Shown: positions 26,584 to 35,465, counted from the stretch's first letter. The stretch: 64,000 bases of DNA from CAVVKW01 sp963749035 (GCA_963749035.1 CAVVKW010000002.1:496001-560000); one strand, 5' to 3'. The notes: a model not told the origin generated them from the sequence alone. A program made the numbers and translations.

Positions 26584-27456
26584 GTGGAAAAAAATTCGTC
26601 CGACACCCCATCCATCAACCTCCACCTCGGCGACTGCGTCGAGGGGCTTCGCTCCACGGTCCTCGCTGACTCGATCGACCTCGTCGTCACGTCCCCACCC
26701 TATAATCTCGGGATCAAGTATTCCCACTACCAGGACGGTCACAAACGGAGCGATTACCTCGACTGGTGCGACGCGTGGGCAGACGAGCTCCATCGTGTCC
26801 TCAAATCCGAAGGCTCCTTTTTTCTCAACGTCGGGAGTTCCCCCTCGAATCCCTGGCTCCCCCACGAACTCATCCTTCGCCTTCGGGATCGATTCGCCCT
26901 CCAGAACACCATCCACTGGATCAAATCCATTAGCATCGACACCGACGACGGCGTTCTGTCGAAGGGCCACTTCAAGCCAATCCAGTCCCCGCGCTTCCTC
27001 AACGATTGCCACGAGTTCGTCTTCCACCTCACGAAATCCGGAAGCGTTCCCGTTGATCGGAAGGCCGTCGGCGTTCCCTACGCGGACAAATCGAACGTCA
27101 ATCGATGGGGCCACACCGGCGGCGAAGACCGACGCTGCCGCGGCAATAACTGGTTCATTCCCTACCAGACCATCCAACGCCGCGCCGACGAGCGTCCGCA
27201 TCCCGCCACGTTTCCCGTCGAGCTAGCCGAGAATTGCATCCGGCTCCACGGCGCGGACGCCAGCTCGACCATGCTCGACCCCTTTCTCGGCCTCGGGTCA
27301 GCCGCGATTGCCGCCCAGCGTCAAGGCGTCGGAAAATTCGTCGGCTTCGAGATCGACGAACAATACCTCGCCCTCGCCCGGAGCCGCCTCACGAGCGATC
27401 GGTCGCAAGGCTCACTTTTCGACCTCGCGGACCATTCGTCGACCTCCAGTTCCTAG
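26584..27456 (+). CDS. orphan site-specific DNA methyltransferase (beta-class)
   Basis: This 290-residue amino-methyltransferase starts at GTG. The catalytic motif IV is T-S-P-P-Y-N (residues about 37-42) and comes before the SAM-binding motif I, D-P-F-L-G-L-G-S (near residue 232), which defines the beta arrangement. SPPY is the commoner form in N4-cytosine enzymes, while N6-adenine enzymes more often have DPPY; either base is possible. H-P-A-T-F-P and a final E-I-D-x-x-Y are present. No restriction enzyme or specificity subunit is beside it, so it is an orphan, with epigenetic or protective roles both conceivable. Its 3' end overlaps the convergent SDR gene by 4 bases. Confidence 0.88.
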   Translation: MEKNSSDTPSINLHLGDCVEGLRSTVLADSIDLVVTSPPYNLGIKYSHYQDGHKRSDYLDWCDAWADELHRVLKSEGSFFLNVGSSPSNPWLPHELILRLRDRFALQNTIHWIKSISIDTDDGVLSKGHFKPIQSPRFLNDCHEFVFHLTKSGSVPVDRKAVGVPYADKSNVNRWGHTGGEDRRCRGNNWFIPYQTIQRRADERPHPATFPVELAENCIRLHGADASSTMLDPFLGLGSAAIAAQRQGVGKFVGFEIDEQYLALARSRLTSDRSQGSLFDLADHSSTSSS

Positions 27457-28304
27457 CCTCCGGTCTCGAAGCCCGGATAAAGCGTCATTCCGCCGTCGAC
27501 GAACAACGTCACGCCGTGGACGTAATCCGAATCGTCCGAGGCCAGATAAACCGCCGCCCGCCCGATCTCCTCCGGCTCGCCGATCCGATTGTAAGGGATT
27601 AATTTGAGTAATTGTTCGTATTGCTTCGGATCGCTCCAGACCTCCTTGTTGATCGGCGTCTGAATCGCTCCCGGCCCAATGCTATTCACGCGGATCCGAT
27701 ACGGCGCCACTTCCTGCGCGATCGACTTCATCATGAGCATGACCCCGCCCTTCGAGGCCGCGTAGTTGACGTGTCCAGCCCACGGAATGATCTCGTGCAC
27801 GGAGCTCATGCAGATGATCTTCCCCGCCGCGCACGAGACCTCCTTCACGACTCCGCGCCGCTTGAACTCCCTGACCGCCGCCCGAGCGCACAGGAATTGG
27901 CCGGTCAAATTGATGTCAATGACCTTCCGCCATTGCTCCAGCGTCAGCTCATCAAACGGTCCATCGTCCTGGATGCCCGCGTTGTTCACGAGGATGTCGA
28001 CCGTTCCAAATTCCTCACAGGTCCGCTGGAACATCGCTTCGACATCTTCCTCGACCGAGACGTCGGCCTGGCATGAAAACGCCTGACTCCCCCCGTCCCG
28101 TATCGTCTTCGCCACCGCATCAGCTTTGTCCTCGCTGCCGACGTAATTCACAACCACGTCCGCCCCCGCTTGACCGAGCGCGATGGCCACCGCCTTACCC
28201 AGCCCGGAGCTTCCACCGGTCACGATGGCTTTCTGCCCAACGAGGCGGCGGGGCACCGGACAATCTGGCGGCACGGGAGCGGGATGGGTCGCGGAGGTCA
28301 TCAT
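27453..28304 (-). CDS. SDR family oxidoreductase, glucose 1-dehydrogenase-like
   Basis: This is a classical SDR of about 283 residues. It shows the NAD(P) motif TGGSSGLGKAVA, NNAG, the catalytic Ser in CMSSVHE, the Y-x3-K in YAASKGG, and I-G-P-G-A-I-Q-T-P-I. The AIVTGG...VVVNYVGSEDKA layout and VNYAASKGGVMLMMKSIAQE match Bacillus-type glucose 1-dehydrogenases, although that name covers many activities. A Pro-rich N-terminal extension precedes the fold. The start is ATG 28304 or 28301. Confidence 0.88.
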   Translation of the reverse strand: MMTSATHPAPVPPDCPVPRRLVGQKAIVTGGSSGLGKAVAIALGQAGADVVVNYVGSEDKADAVAKTIRDGGSQAFSCQADVSVEEDVEAMFQRTCEEFGTVDILVNNAGIQDDGPFDELTLEQWRKVIDINLTGQFLCARAAVREFKRRGVVKEVSCAAGKIICMSSVHEIIPWAGHVNYAASKGGVMLMMKSIAQEVAPYRIRVNSIGPGAIQTPINKEVWSDPKQYEQLLKLIPYNRIGEPEEIGRAAVYLASDDSDYVHGVTLFVDGGMTLYPGFETGG

Positions 28305-28439
28305 GGCAGGAATTAACGCAGAAGATTGCAGAACCGGCAACGACTTCGCAGCGGGTTGCTCGCGCGGACGGATATTTTTAAAACTTCTTGATAGATTATT
28401 GTGACGAAACGCCTATGCTGTCCCCAGGAAACAAAACTC

Positions 28440-29516
28440 ATGGTGCATTCCGACAAAACGCGAATGGGACGAGACATCGCCGCATTCCTCAAAACGTTTG
28501 AAGGAGCCGCTTCCACGTTCTCTCAGGAGGAGGAGATGTGGTCGCTGTGGCTCCCCGAGGTCACCGCTGGTGATCGGCCCATCACCCCGGCCTCCCAAGT
28601 CTATTTCGCCGTGATTCTCCGCCGCGACGACGACGCGTTCGCGATGCGTTTCTTCTACGATTGCTCCAGCGACACGGTGCGCTACTACACGAGCGCGGTT
28701 CCGCGCGAGATCGCGAGAGCGCCGGAATTCGAGAACGCCGTCTCCGAACTCTTCCGCCACACCCTGGCCGTCGAGCCCATCCGCCAACGCAAATTGCGTC
28801 GCCTCCCGCCCAAACGTCGTCTGCGCCGCGACTCGCGCGACGCCGAGCCGGTTCCACTCTCGTCCCGCGACGTCCCGACCGAGATGGCCGATCCCGTCGA
28901 AGTCGAGGCGTCGGTCGAACTCCCACCCCCACCCCCGGCCCCTTCACCCCCACCCGCGGAGGCAGTCGTTGGAGAACCGACCGAACCCGCCCACACCCGT
29001 CCCGCCAAGGAACCGCCGCCGACGCGACCCGAAGCAAACGGCAGCCCACCGCCAAAAGTCCCGGTCGCTCCACCGCCGGAACCCGCGCAATCAACCCCCG
29101 CCTCGCCCCCCACTCAATCTCCGCCTCGCCCGCAACCTCACCCCACCCCCAAGGCGGCGTTCACTTCGCCACCTCCACCGGTTTCCTCCCCGAAAGCGGG
29201 AATTCCCCGGGCAAATCCGTCGCGCTCCCTGGCACTCTCCCCCTCGCGCCATGCGGAAATCGCCGCCCGCCCGGTGACGCCGACCGCCCCCGCGCCCTAC
29301 CGCGAATCAGCCGCCGCGGAATTCAACGGAGTTCGTAAAGTCCAGTTCGACGTCGGCGAACGCATGCGTTCCGTTCTGATGGCCGTCATCGTCGTCTGCG
29401 GGATCGTCACCGCACTCGGCATTCTCGCCTACACCTACCTCGTCATCAACGAAGACCCCGGCGTGAAGCACCATCGGCTCCAAAACGAGCTGATGCAGTC
29501 CCAGCGATCTCGCTGA
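28440..29516 (+). CDS. Pro-rich protein with N-terminal globular domain and C-terminal helix
   Basis: This is a 358-residue protein of unknown function. Residues 1-110 form a compact mixed domain (MWSLWLPEVTAG, VYFAVILRRDDDAFAMRFFYDC), residues about 110-300 are basic then very rich in Pro, and a single transmembrane helix (VLMAVIVVCGIVTALGILAYTYLVI) lies near the C-terminus. ATG 28440 has an AGGA 10 bases upstream and is preferred to GTG 28401. The AT-rich upstream stretch 28375-28400 is unlike the surrounding sequence and probably carries the promoter. Confidence 0.65.
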   Translation: MVHSDKTRMGRDIAAFLKTFEGAASTFSQEEEMWSLWLPEVTAGDRPITPASQVYFAVILRRDDDAFAMRFFYDCSSDTVRYYTSAVPREIARAPEFENAVSELFRHTLAVEPIRQRKLRRLPPKRRLRRDSRDAEPVPLSSRDVPTEMADPVEVEASVELPPPPPAPSPPPAEAVVGEPTEPAHTRPAKEPPPTRPEANGSPPPKVPVAPPPEPAQSTPASPPTQSPPRPQPHPTPKAAFTSPPPPVSSPKAGIPRANPSRSLALSPSRHAEIAARPVTPTAPAPYRESAAAEFNGVRKVQFDVGERMRSVLMAVIVVCGIVTALGILAYTYLVINEDPGVKHHRLQNELMQSQRSR

Positions 29517-29603
29517 CACCCGCGCACCCGCGATCCTTCAAGCGCCGTTTTCTCGGCGGCTACTGCACCCTCATCAGGAAGATTCGTCCACGATTGAAGA
29601 ATC

Positions 29604-29631
29604 TTGACAACACCCGACCGGTCCCTACCTT
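29604..29631 (+). promoter_or_regulatory. sigma70-type promoter for rplI-dnaB
   Basis: A consensus -35 TTGACA (29604-29609) is followed after 16 bases by TACCTT (29626-29631), with the rplI start 27 bases further. An inverted repeat AAGATTC...GAATCTT (29579-29605) overlaps the first bases of the -35 element and could be an operator. Confidence 0.6.
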
Positions 29632-29657
29632 CTCCCCTCCCACAAACCACGCACGCC

Positions 29658-30158
29658 ATGGCCACCACCGAAGTTATCCTGACTGAAAACCTTTCTCCGC
29701 TCGGCGCCGAAGCCGACATCGTCAAAGTCCGCCGCGGCTACGCTCGCAATTTTCTCATTCCCACCGGGAAAGCGCTCGAAGCCAACGCCGGCTCGATGCG
29801 CGCCATTAATCACCTGAAGGCCAAGCGTGCCGAACGGGAAGGCCGCGAGTTGAACGAAGCCGAAGAACTCGCTTCCCGCATCAACAAGCTCCGCCTCAAT
29901 CTCACGCTCGACACCGGCGCAGGCGGCAAGGCCTTCGGGTCCATCACCGCCAAGGATCTCACCGACAAGGTCGAGACCGAGCTCCAGAACGTCAAACTCC
30001 CCCGCCACGCAGTCGTTCTCGACAAGGGCATCAAGGAATCCGGCGACCACGAAGTCCCCGTGAAGCTCCACCCCGACGTCACCGCCAAGCTCAAGGTCAA
30101 GGTGACTGCGAATCAGATCGAGCCCACCGAGAAGCCGGAAGACGACTACGAGGATTAA
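29658..30158 (+). CDS. rplI: 50S ribosomal protein L9
   Basis: This 166-residue L9 binds 23S rRNA in the large subunit. The N-terminal domain shows VILTENLSPLGAEADIVKVRRGYARNFLIPTGKA, the classic L9 signature, then the long helix (KAKRAEREGRELNEA) and the C-terminal domain (GSITAKDLTD, V-x-L-H-x-D-V). It has a short acidic C-terminal extension. In many bacteria rplI sits after rpsF, ssb and rpsR; here those are absent and it has its own promoter. Confidence 0.97.
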   Translation: MATTEVILTENLSPLGAEADIVKVRRGYARNFLIPTGKALEANAGSMRAINHLKAKRAEREGRELNEAEELASRINKLRLNLTLDTGAGGKAFGSITAKDLTDKVETELQNVKLPRHAVVLDKGIKESGDHEVPVKLHPDVTAKLKVKVTANQIEPTEKPEDDYED

Positions 30159-30205
30159 TCTTCGATAGCGCGAGCCACTCGCTCGCTCCCTCGGACACTT
30201 TTCCC

Positions 30206-31642
30206 ATGCCCGCCCCGCATCCGGCCGCTCAGCCCGGGATTGCGCCATCGCTCGGCGGCAAGTCAGGAAGCTACCTTCCTGATCTCCATCGCACGCTTCC
30301 CCAGAGCCTCGACGCCGAGAAGGGCCTCCTCTGCTCAGCCCTCCTTTCGCCGAACGCCGTGATGGGCGAATGCGTCGAACGCATCAGTCCCAACCATTTT
30401 TACAATCCCGCACACCAGACCGTCTATGAGGTCATGCTGGAGCTTTGGAACGACTCACGTCCCGTCGATTTCATCACGCTGAACCAAATTCTCGAAGACC
30501 GCGGCAAGCTCGAGGGCATCGGTGGTCCGGCCACCATCTCGGAGCTCTTCACCTTCGTCCCTACCGCCGCTAACGCGACCTACTACCTCGAGATCGTCCG
30601 CGAGAAGTTCCTCCTCCGCTCGATGATTACGACCTGCACGGAGTATGCCAGCCGCTGCTACGACGAGCAGGGCGAAGTGCAGGTCCTCCTCGACGAAGTC
30701 GAGAAGAGCGTCATGGCCATCGGCGAAGACCGTTACAAAGGCACCCTCCCCGAGATGAAGGCCATGGTCATGTCGGCCATTTCAGAGATCGAGGACCTCT
30801 ACAAAAACAAGGGCGGCCTCACCGGGCTCTCGACCGGGTTCAAAGGGCTCGACCAGATGACCGGCGGCATGCGCGGCGCCGAAATGTTCGTCGTTGCCGC
30901 CCGTCCGTCCATGGGTAAGACGGCCTTCTCGATGAACATCGCCGAGCACGTCGCCGTGAATCTCGGCAAGGCGGTCGGCGTGTTCAGCCTGGAAATGTCC
31001 AGCAGCCAGCTCGTTCAGCGACTCCTCTGCTCCTGCGCGCGCGTCAATCTTCAGCGCATTCGCGACGGTTTTCTCTCCCAGGCCGACTCCACCAAAATCT
31101 ACAACGCCGCCAAATCTCTCGTCGAAAGCCGCATCTTCATCGACGACACCCCCGGCATCACCATTCTCGAGCTCCGCGCCAAAGCGCGCCGCATGAGTTC
31201 GCAACACGGGATCGAGCTCATCGTCATCGACTATCTCCAGCTCCTGCGATCCAGCTCGAAACGCGCGCAGGAGAATCGACAGATCGAAATTGCGGAGATC
31301 TCCTCCGGCGTGAAAGCCCTCGCCAAGGAACTCGACATCCCGGTCATCGTCCTCGCTCAGCTCAATCGTAATCCCGAAAGCCGCACCGGCGCTTCCAAAG
31401 GCAAGCCGCGCCTCAGCGACCTTCGTGAATCCGGCTCCATCGAGCAAGACGCCGACATCGTCGGACTCCTCGTTCGCTCGGAAATCTACGAGGACGACGA
31501 AGAGGCTAAGGCCGAGAAAGCCGGCGAGGCCGAACTCATCATCGCCAAGCAACGAAACGGCCCCGTCGGCGAGGTCCCCCTCAGCTTCCTCAAAGAATTC
31601 ACCCGCTTCGAAGACCGCGCCGAAGTCCGCGACGAAGGCTGA
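30206..31642 (+). CDS. dnaB: replicative DNA helicase DnaB
   Basis: This is the 478-residue hexameric fork helicase. The N-terminal collar domain (PQSLDAEKGLLCSALL, then F-x-x-x-A-H-Q) is followed by a linker and the RecA-like motor. Walker A is RPSMGKTAF near residue 235, then FSLEMSSSQLVQRLL, Walker B L-I-V-I-D-Y-L-Q-L, and the SDLRESGSIEQDAD arginine-finger region. No intein is present. It is 47 bases after rplI, a widely conserved pairing, and shares the promoter at 29604. Confidence 0.97.
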   Translation: MPAPHPAAQPGIAPSLGGKSGSYLPDLHRTLPQSLDAEKGLLCSALLSPNAVMGECVERISPNHFYNPAHQTVYEVMLELWNDSRPVDFITLNQILEDRGKLEGIGGPATISELFTFVPTAANATYYLEIVREKFLLRSMITTCTEYASRCYDEQGEVQVLLDEVEKSVMAIGEDRYKGTLPEMKAMVMSAISEIEDLYKNKGGLTGLSTGFKGLDQMTGGMRGAEMFVVAARPSMGKTAFSMNIAEHVAVNLGKAVGVFSLEMSSSQLVQRLLCSCARVNLQRIRDGFLSQADSTKIYNAAKSLVESRIFIDDTPGITILELRAKARRMSSQHGIELIVIDYLQLLRSSSKRAQENRQIEIAEISSGVKALAKELDIPVIVLAQLNRNPESRTGASKGKPRLSDLRESGSIEQDADIVGLLVRSEIYEDDEEAKAEKAGEAELIIAKQRNGPVGEVPLSFLKEFTRFEDRAEVRDEG

Positions 31643-31654
31643 GCTGAGGATTTC

Positions 31655-32257
31655 CTACGCTCCGAGGCTGGCGAGCGCCGCCCGAACCCGCTCCACTGGC
31701 AACCCGATCACGTTGTCAAACGCCCCCTCGACCGCCTCGATCACTTCACCCCGATCGTCCTGGGCGGCGTAAGCCCCGGCCTTGTCCAACGGCTCGATCC
31801 GATCCAGATACCGCTCGATCATCTCACCGTTCAGAGGCCGAAAACGGACGAACGTCGATTCCGCAAACAACGCCCGCTTGGCGGTCGCCCCGTCGATCAC
31901 GCACACTCCCGTGATCACCTCGTGCGTCCGCCCCGCCAACCGCCCCAGCATGCGCTGCGCGTCACCGAAATCCACCGGCTTTCCGAAAATTTCCCCTTCG
32001 AGGACGACGATCGTGTCGGCACCGATCACGACAGCGTCGCGACGCGCCGCCACCACCGCCCTCGCCTTCAGCTCCGCGTTGAAAACCGCTAATTCCCGCG
32101 GTGTTCCATCGATCTCCGTCGCCTCCGCAACGTCCGCCGGCTCGCATTCCACTCCGATCCCCGCGTCCGCCAAAAGCTCCCGGCGCCTCGGCGAGCGCGA
32201 CGCTAACACGATTGGCCGACCACTCCCGTCAGCCCCGGAATCCCCTGCGGAACTCAA
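31655..32257 (-). CDS. maf: Maf-like nucleoside triphosphate pyrophosphatase
   Basis: This 200-residue product of the Maf/YhdE family hydrolyses non-canonical or selected NTPs to monophosphates. The motif ASRSPRRRELL lies near the N-terminus; VIGADTIVVLEGEIFGKP and the SG/TG-type GRTHEVITGV segment follow. The start appears to be TTG 32257, as no ATG or GTG lies before the first strand. It is convergent with dnaB (12 bases apart). Confidence 0.93.
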   Translation of the reverse strand: MSSAGDSGADGSGRPIVLASRSPRRRELLADAGIGVECEPADVAEATEIDGTPRELAVFNAELKARAVVAARRDAVVIGADTIVVLEGEIFGKPVDFGDAQRMLGRLAGRTHEVITGVCVIDGATAKRALFAESTFVRFRPLNGEMIERYLDRIEPLDKAGAYAAQDDRGEVIEAVEGAFDNVIGLPVERVRAALASLGA

Positions 32258-32262
32258 TCGAA

Positions 32263-32589
32263 TCAGAACAAATCTTCCGACCCGCGGTATCCTTCGTCAC
32301 GACGGATGGAATTCAAACGTTGCTGCATTCCGCCCCAGGAATCCGGACGATTCTTGATCCGCGTGATGACCCCAGCCGCAAACGGCAGCACCGCCGCCGA
32401 ACCCGCACCGATCAGCGCGATAGCGGCCCGTTGACGCGAAACCAGTCCCATTTTGTCAGCGACGAGAAGACCGATTCCGAGACCCACGGCGGCTTGAGAA
32501 AACGCAACCACACCGGACACCGGCAGGTTTTGACCAAACTTCGAGATCGGGAACGACATAGCTTGGAAGCTAGGAGCCACCTGTGTCAT
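32263..32589 (-). CDS. small membrane protein of unknown function
   Basis: This 108-residue protein has two hydrophobic segments (VSGVVAFSQAAVGLGIGLLVA and AAIALIGAGSAAVLPFAAGVI) and a basic, Arg-rich tail ending in SEDLF. The start is ATG 32589 or ATG 32559. It lies in tandem with maf (5 bases apart) and 12 bases from the divergent ruvX start. I recognise no family, but hydrophobicity, spacing and the frame's independence from neighbours support it as real. Confidence 0.65.
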   Translation of the reverse strand: MTQVAPSFQAMSFPISKFGQNLPVSGVVAFSQAAVGLGIGLLVADKMGLVSRQRAAIALIGAGSAAVLPFAAGVITRIKNRPDSWGGMQQRLNSIRRDEGYRGSEDLF

Positions 32590-32601
32590 TTTCAACTGCA
32601 A

Positions 32602-33042
32602 ATGACAGCACAACGCACGCTTGGAGTCGATCACGGTGACGCCCGCGTCGGGCTCGCTCTCAGTGACGAACTCAATTTCCTCGCGCATCCCCTCGAGACC
32701 ATCGACGTCAAGAAGACCAGCCCGATTCGCCGGATCCGCGAGATCGTCGACAGCCAGAATGTCGGCACCATCGTCGTCGGACTTCCTCGCAACATGGACG
32801 GTTCCCACGGGCCTGCCGCCGAGAAAGTCACCGCCTTCGTCGAGAAACTCCGTTCCTCGATCCGCTGCAAAGTCGTCACTTCCGACGAACGCCTCTCGAC
32901 CGTCGCCGCCCAACGCAACCTCCGCGAGTCCGGTCGCAAAGCCCACCAACAGCGCGCCGTCATCGACCAGGCTGCCGCTCAGATTATCCTCCAGACTCAC
33001 CTCGATTCCCAGGCCGGGCTCCCCCCCCTCCCCGACCTCTGA
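32602..33042 (+). CDS. ruvX: putative pre-16S rRNA nuclease / Holliday junction resolvase-like YqgF
   Basis: This 146-residue RNase H-like protein of the YqgF/RuvX family is involved in 16S rRNA 5' maturation in E. coli. Its catalytic Asp is in LGVDHGDARVGLA (Asp10); GLPRNMDGSHGPAA and SDERLSTVAAQR carry the other conserved residues, and a DQAAAQIILQ segment holds the last Asp. ATG 32602 is the natural start; longer open frames upstream are antisense to maf. truA follows after 16 bases. Confidence 0.93.
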   Translation: MTAQRTLGVDHGDARVGLALSDELNFLAHPLETIDVKKTSPIRRIREIVDSQNVGTIVVGLPRNMDGSHGPAAEKVTAFVEKLRSSIRCKVVTSDERLSTVAAQRNLRESGRKAHQQRAVIDQAAAQIILQTHLDSQAGLPPLPDL

Positions 33043-33058
33043 TCGACCGTCCCCAGAA

Positions 33059-33796
33059 GTGCGCCTCCGACTTTCCATCGCCTACGACGGCGCACCCTTC
33101 GCCGGTTGGCAGCGCCAGTCCGCCGCCGACACCATCCAGGCGCGGATCGAAGCCGCCTTCGAAAAGATCACGCAGACCCCTGCCACCCTTCACGGCGCAG
33201 GTCGCACCGACGCCGGAGTTCACGCCCACGGCCAGGTCGCTCACGTCGACATCGATCGACCCGCCCTCGACCCGAAACATTGGTGCCGAGCCCTCAACGC
33301 CAATCTTCCTCCCACCATCCGCATTAACTCCGTCCGTCGCGCTCCCTCGAATTTCCACGCCCGCTTCTCCGCCCTCGGCAAAATTTACCGCTACGACATC
33401 TTCACCCGCGACATTCTCCCGCCCCATCTCCACCAGCGAGTCTGGCACGTCACCGCCCCCATCGACCTCGACACCTTTCGCCGCGCCCTCTCGCTCTACG
33501 AAGGCCGACACGACTTCCGAGCCCTCGCCGCCAATCGCAGCACCCCGGTCTTAAACACCGTCCGCGAGATTCATTCCGTTCGCTTGAACCACACGCCAAA
33601 CTCCATCCGCATCACCTACGCCGGCACCGGATTTCTCTACAAAATGATCCGTATTCTCACCGCCTCCGCGCTCCGCGTAGCCCGTGGCCGCGAATCCATC
33701 GATTGGCTCGAGGATTTCCTCCTCCACCCCACCCGTCCCAAGTCGTCGAAGGTCGCTCCGCCCGACGGCCTCACACTCGTGCGCGTCCGCTACTGA
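33059..33796 (+). CDS. truA: tRNA pseudouridine(38-40) synthase
   Basis: This 245-residue enzyme makes pseudouridine at positions 38-40 of tRNA anticodon arms. It begins at GTG 33059, directly before RLSIAYDGAPFAGWQRQ. The catalytic Asp lies in GAGRTDAGVHAHGQVAH (near residue 51), and ALNANLPPTIRI, FHARFSALGKIYRY and the C-terminal G-T-G-F-L-Y-K-M-I-R are all present. It follows ruvX and converges with the next minus-strand gene, overlapping by 7 bases. Confidence 0.95.
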   Translation: MRLRLSIAYDGAPFAGWQRQSAADTIQARIEAAFEKITQTPATLHGAGRTDAGVHAHGQVAHVDIDRPALDPKHWCRALNANLPPTIRINSVRRAPSNFHARFSALGKIYRYDIFTRDILPPHLHQRVWHVTAPIDLDTFRRALSLYEGRHDFRALAANRSTPVLNTVREIHSVRLNHTPNSIRITYAGTGFLYKMIRILTASALRVARGRESIDWLEDFLLHPTRPKSSKVAPPDGLTLVRVRY

Positions 33797-34182
33797 GGGG
33801 CCGCGCCCACGACCGCCGCTTTCTTCAAGACGACCGCGTATTGCTGATACTCGACCTCGAGTCCCGCGCTTTCGCTCAGATACTTCAAAGCCGCCGCGAG
33901 CGGGATGTTGTTCAACGACATCGTCACCAACGTATCTTCCCCGTATTCCTGCGGATACAATTCGACGAAGTTGAAAGCCCCCTGCCCGTCCGGCTCCTTC
34001 GCCGACAGCTGGCGCAAATACTCCACCGCCGAAGACAACGAAGTTTCTCGGAAGTGAATTTCGGGAATGACCAGTGCCTCCGCCTTCGCCTTCAGACCTC
34101 CGCCATCCTGGATCGCCGCCTGCGCCCCGAGCGTCGCCATCAGCACCATCGCCAGCATTCCCGCGCAAAACCATGTCTTCAT
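33790..34182 (-). CDS. small secreted STN/secretin-N-like protein
   Basis: This is a 130-residue exported protein: signal peptide (KTWFCAGMLAMVLMATLGAQA), then one short domain with IPEIHFRETSLSSAVEYLRQL and MSLNNIPLAAALKYLSESAGLEVEY followed by a VVLKK strand. This alternation (strand, helix with LxxALxxL, strand) is that of the STN or secretin short N domain, found alone in many Verrucomicrobiota and Planctomycetes proteins. It may dock with an outer membrane secretin. The one at 56607 is a candidate (inference). ATG 34182 is chosen for the signal peptide. Confidence 0.72.
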   Translation of the reverse strand: MKTWFCAGMLAMVLMATLGAQAAIQDGGGLKAKAEALVIPEIHFRETSLSSAVEYLRQLSAKEPDGQGAFNFVELYPQEYGEDTLVTMSLNNIPLAAALKYLSESAGLEVEYQQYAVVLKKAAVVGAAPQ

Positions 34183-34270
34183 TTTCACGGGTGCGACCCT
34201 CGCCCGACTGCCCGTGAAAATCAACCCCCAGCCCGCTTGATCGCTCACGCAGATCTGCTAGCCTCCGCCG

Positions 34271-35320
34271 GTGCGTAAAGCCCTGTCCGCCGTCCTCGTC
34301 TTTTTCCTGGCGGTCTGCGTCCTCGCGCCCCGCGGCTTGTCGCAGCTGAGTGAAGCCGAAAAACGCGCCCTCTTTCTCAAGGCCCGCGAGGACATGCGAG
34401 CCGTCCCCCGGCCGTCGTCCACCCCCCGGCCAAGGCCCACGCCCGTTGCCCGCCCCACGTCCACCCCCAGGCCAACCCCGACCCCGACCCCAACTCCTCC
34501 CCCACCCCGCACGACGCCCACCCCGGTCAAAAAAGCCGACCCAACTCCCACGCCAAAAGCGACCGCAACTCCGAAGCCAACCGCCGAGCCGAAGTCAACA
34601 CCCAGATCCCCCCCCCCTCCCGAACCGACCCCGGAGCCGACGCCAGCCCCCACACCCGAGCCGACGCCCAAGCCGAAATCGACCCCGAAAAAAGACGCCA
34701 AGGACGATTCCGACGCACCAATCGTCGTCGAGAAATCCGGAAAGTCCGACGAAGCGGGCCTCGCCCCCCCGCCGAAGAAAAAGGGGGGCTTCCTCTGGTT
34801 CGGACGCGGGCCGAAATACGAATACCTGAGTGAATCCGTTCGTAGTTCCATCGACGACGCCAAGGTCAAGAAGGGCCGGTGGAAATACATCATCGTTCAC
34901 AACAGCGGCACCCGCCAAGGCAACGCCAAGGCCTTCGACAACTACCACAAGAACGTCCGCAAGATGCGGAACGGCATGGCCTACCACTTCGTCGTCGGCA
35001 ACGGCACCTCGTCCGGCAACGGCGAAATCGAAATCGGCAATCGCTGGGTCCGACAAATCAACGGCGGTCACGTCGCCAGCGATTACCTCAACAACATCTC
35101 CATCGGCATCTGCCTGGTCGGCGATCTCAACCGCGACCTCCCCACCAAGGTCCAAATCGCCGCCCTCGACGAACTCATCGAATACCTCCGTAAACGCTGC
35201 GGAAAATCCGGCGGCAAAGACATCATCGTCCGCGGCCACAAGCAGATCAATCCCAAGCCAACCGACTGCCCCGGTGACCGCTTCCCGCTGAAATGGCTGA
35301 ACTCAGAGTTCAAAGACTAA
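34271..35320 (+). CDS. secreted N-acetylmuramoyl-L-alanine amidase-like protein with Pro/Thr linker
   Basis: This 349-residue protein starts at GTG. It has a signal peptide (LSAVLVFFLAVCVLAPRG), then about 100 residues of P-T-P-T-x-x-P low-complexity linker (residues about 45-140), then a charged segment and a C-terminal Amidase_2/PGRP-type domain. The domain shows IIVHNSGT (first Zn His near residue 208), AYHFVVGNG, RQINGGHVA and NNISIGICLVGD, then GHKQINPKPTDCPG with the last ligands. The domain cleaves the amide between muramic acid and L-Ala in peptidoglycan; the linker would let it reach across the periplasm or cell wall. Confidence 0.88.
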   Translation: MRKALSAVLVFFLAVCVLAPRGLSQLSEAEKRALFLKAREDMRAVPRPSSTPRPRPTPVARPTSTPRPTPTPTPTPPPPRTTPTPVKKADPTPTPKATATPKPTAEPKSTPRSPPPPEPTPEPTPAPTPEPTPKPKSTPKKDAKDDSDAPIVVEKSGKSDEAGLAPPPKKKGGFLWFGRGPKYEYLSESVRSSIDDAKVKKGRWKYIIVHNSGTRQGNAKAFDNYHKNVRKMRNGMAYHFVVGNGTSSGNGEIEIGNRWVRQINGGHVASDYLNNISIGICLVGDLNRDLPTKVQIAALDELIEYLRKRCGKSGGKDIIVRGHKQINPKPTDCPGDRFPLKWLNSEFKD

Positions 35321-35378
35321 GCACCCCAAAGCGATCGCTCCGCTTAATGGAATTTCGCCATCAGCCCGTCGGCAAATC

Positions 35379-35452
35379 TGCACCGGGCGGGGGTCGAACC
35401 CACAACCTCAGCCTTCGGAGGGCTGCGCTCTATCCAATTGAGCTACCGGTGC
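35379..35452 (-). tRNA. tRNA-Arg (anticodon CCG)
   Basis: The minus strand folds as a complete cloverleaf: a 7-bp acceptor stem GCACCGG/CCGGTGC, D-arm GCTC...GAGC, anticodon stem CAGCC/GGCTG with loop CTCCGAA (anticodon CCG), a five-base variable loop, and T-arm with TTCGACC. The discriminator base is A and CCA is not encoded. The gene reads CGG arginine codons. An insertion sequence begins 58 bases upstream of its 5' end. Confidence 0.97.
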
Positions 35453-35465
35453 GAAAGAGTCGCGG

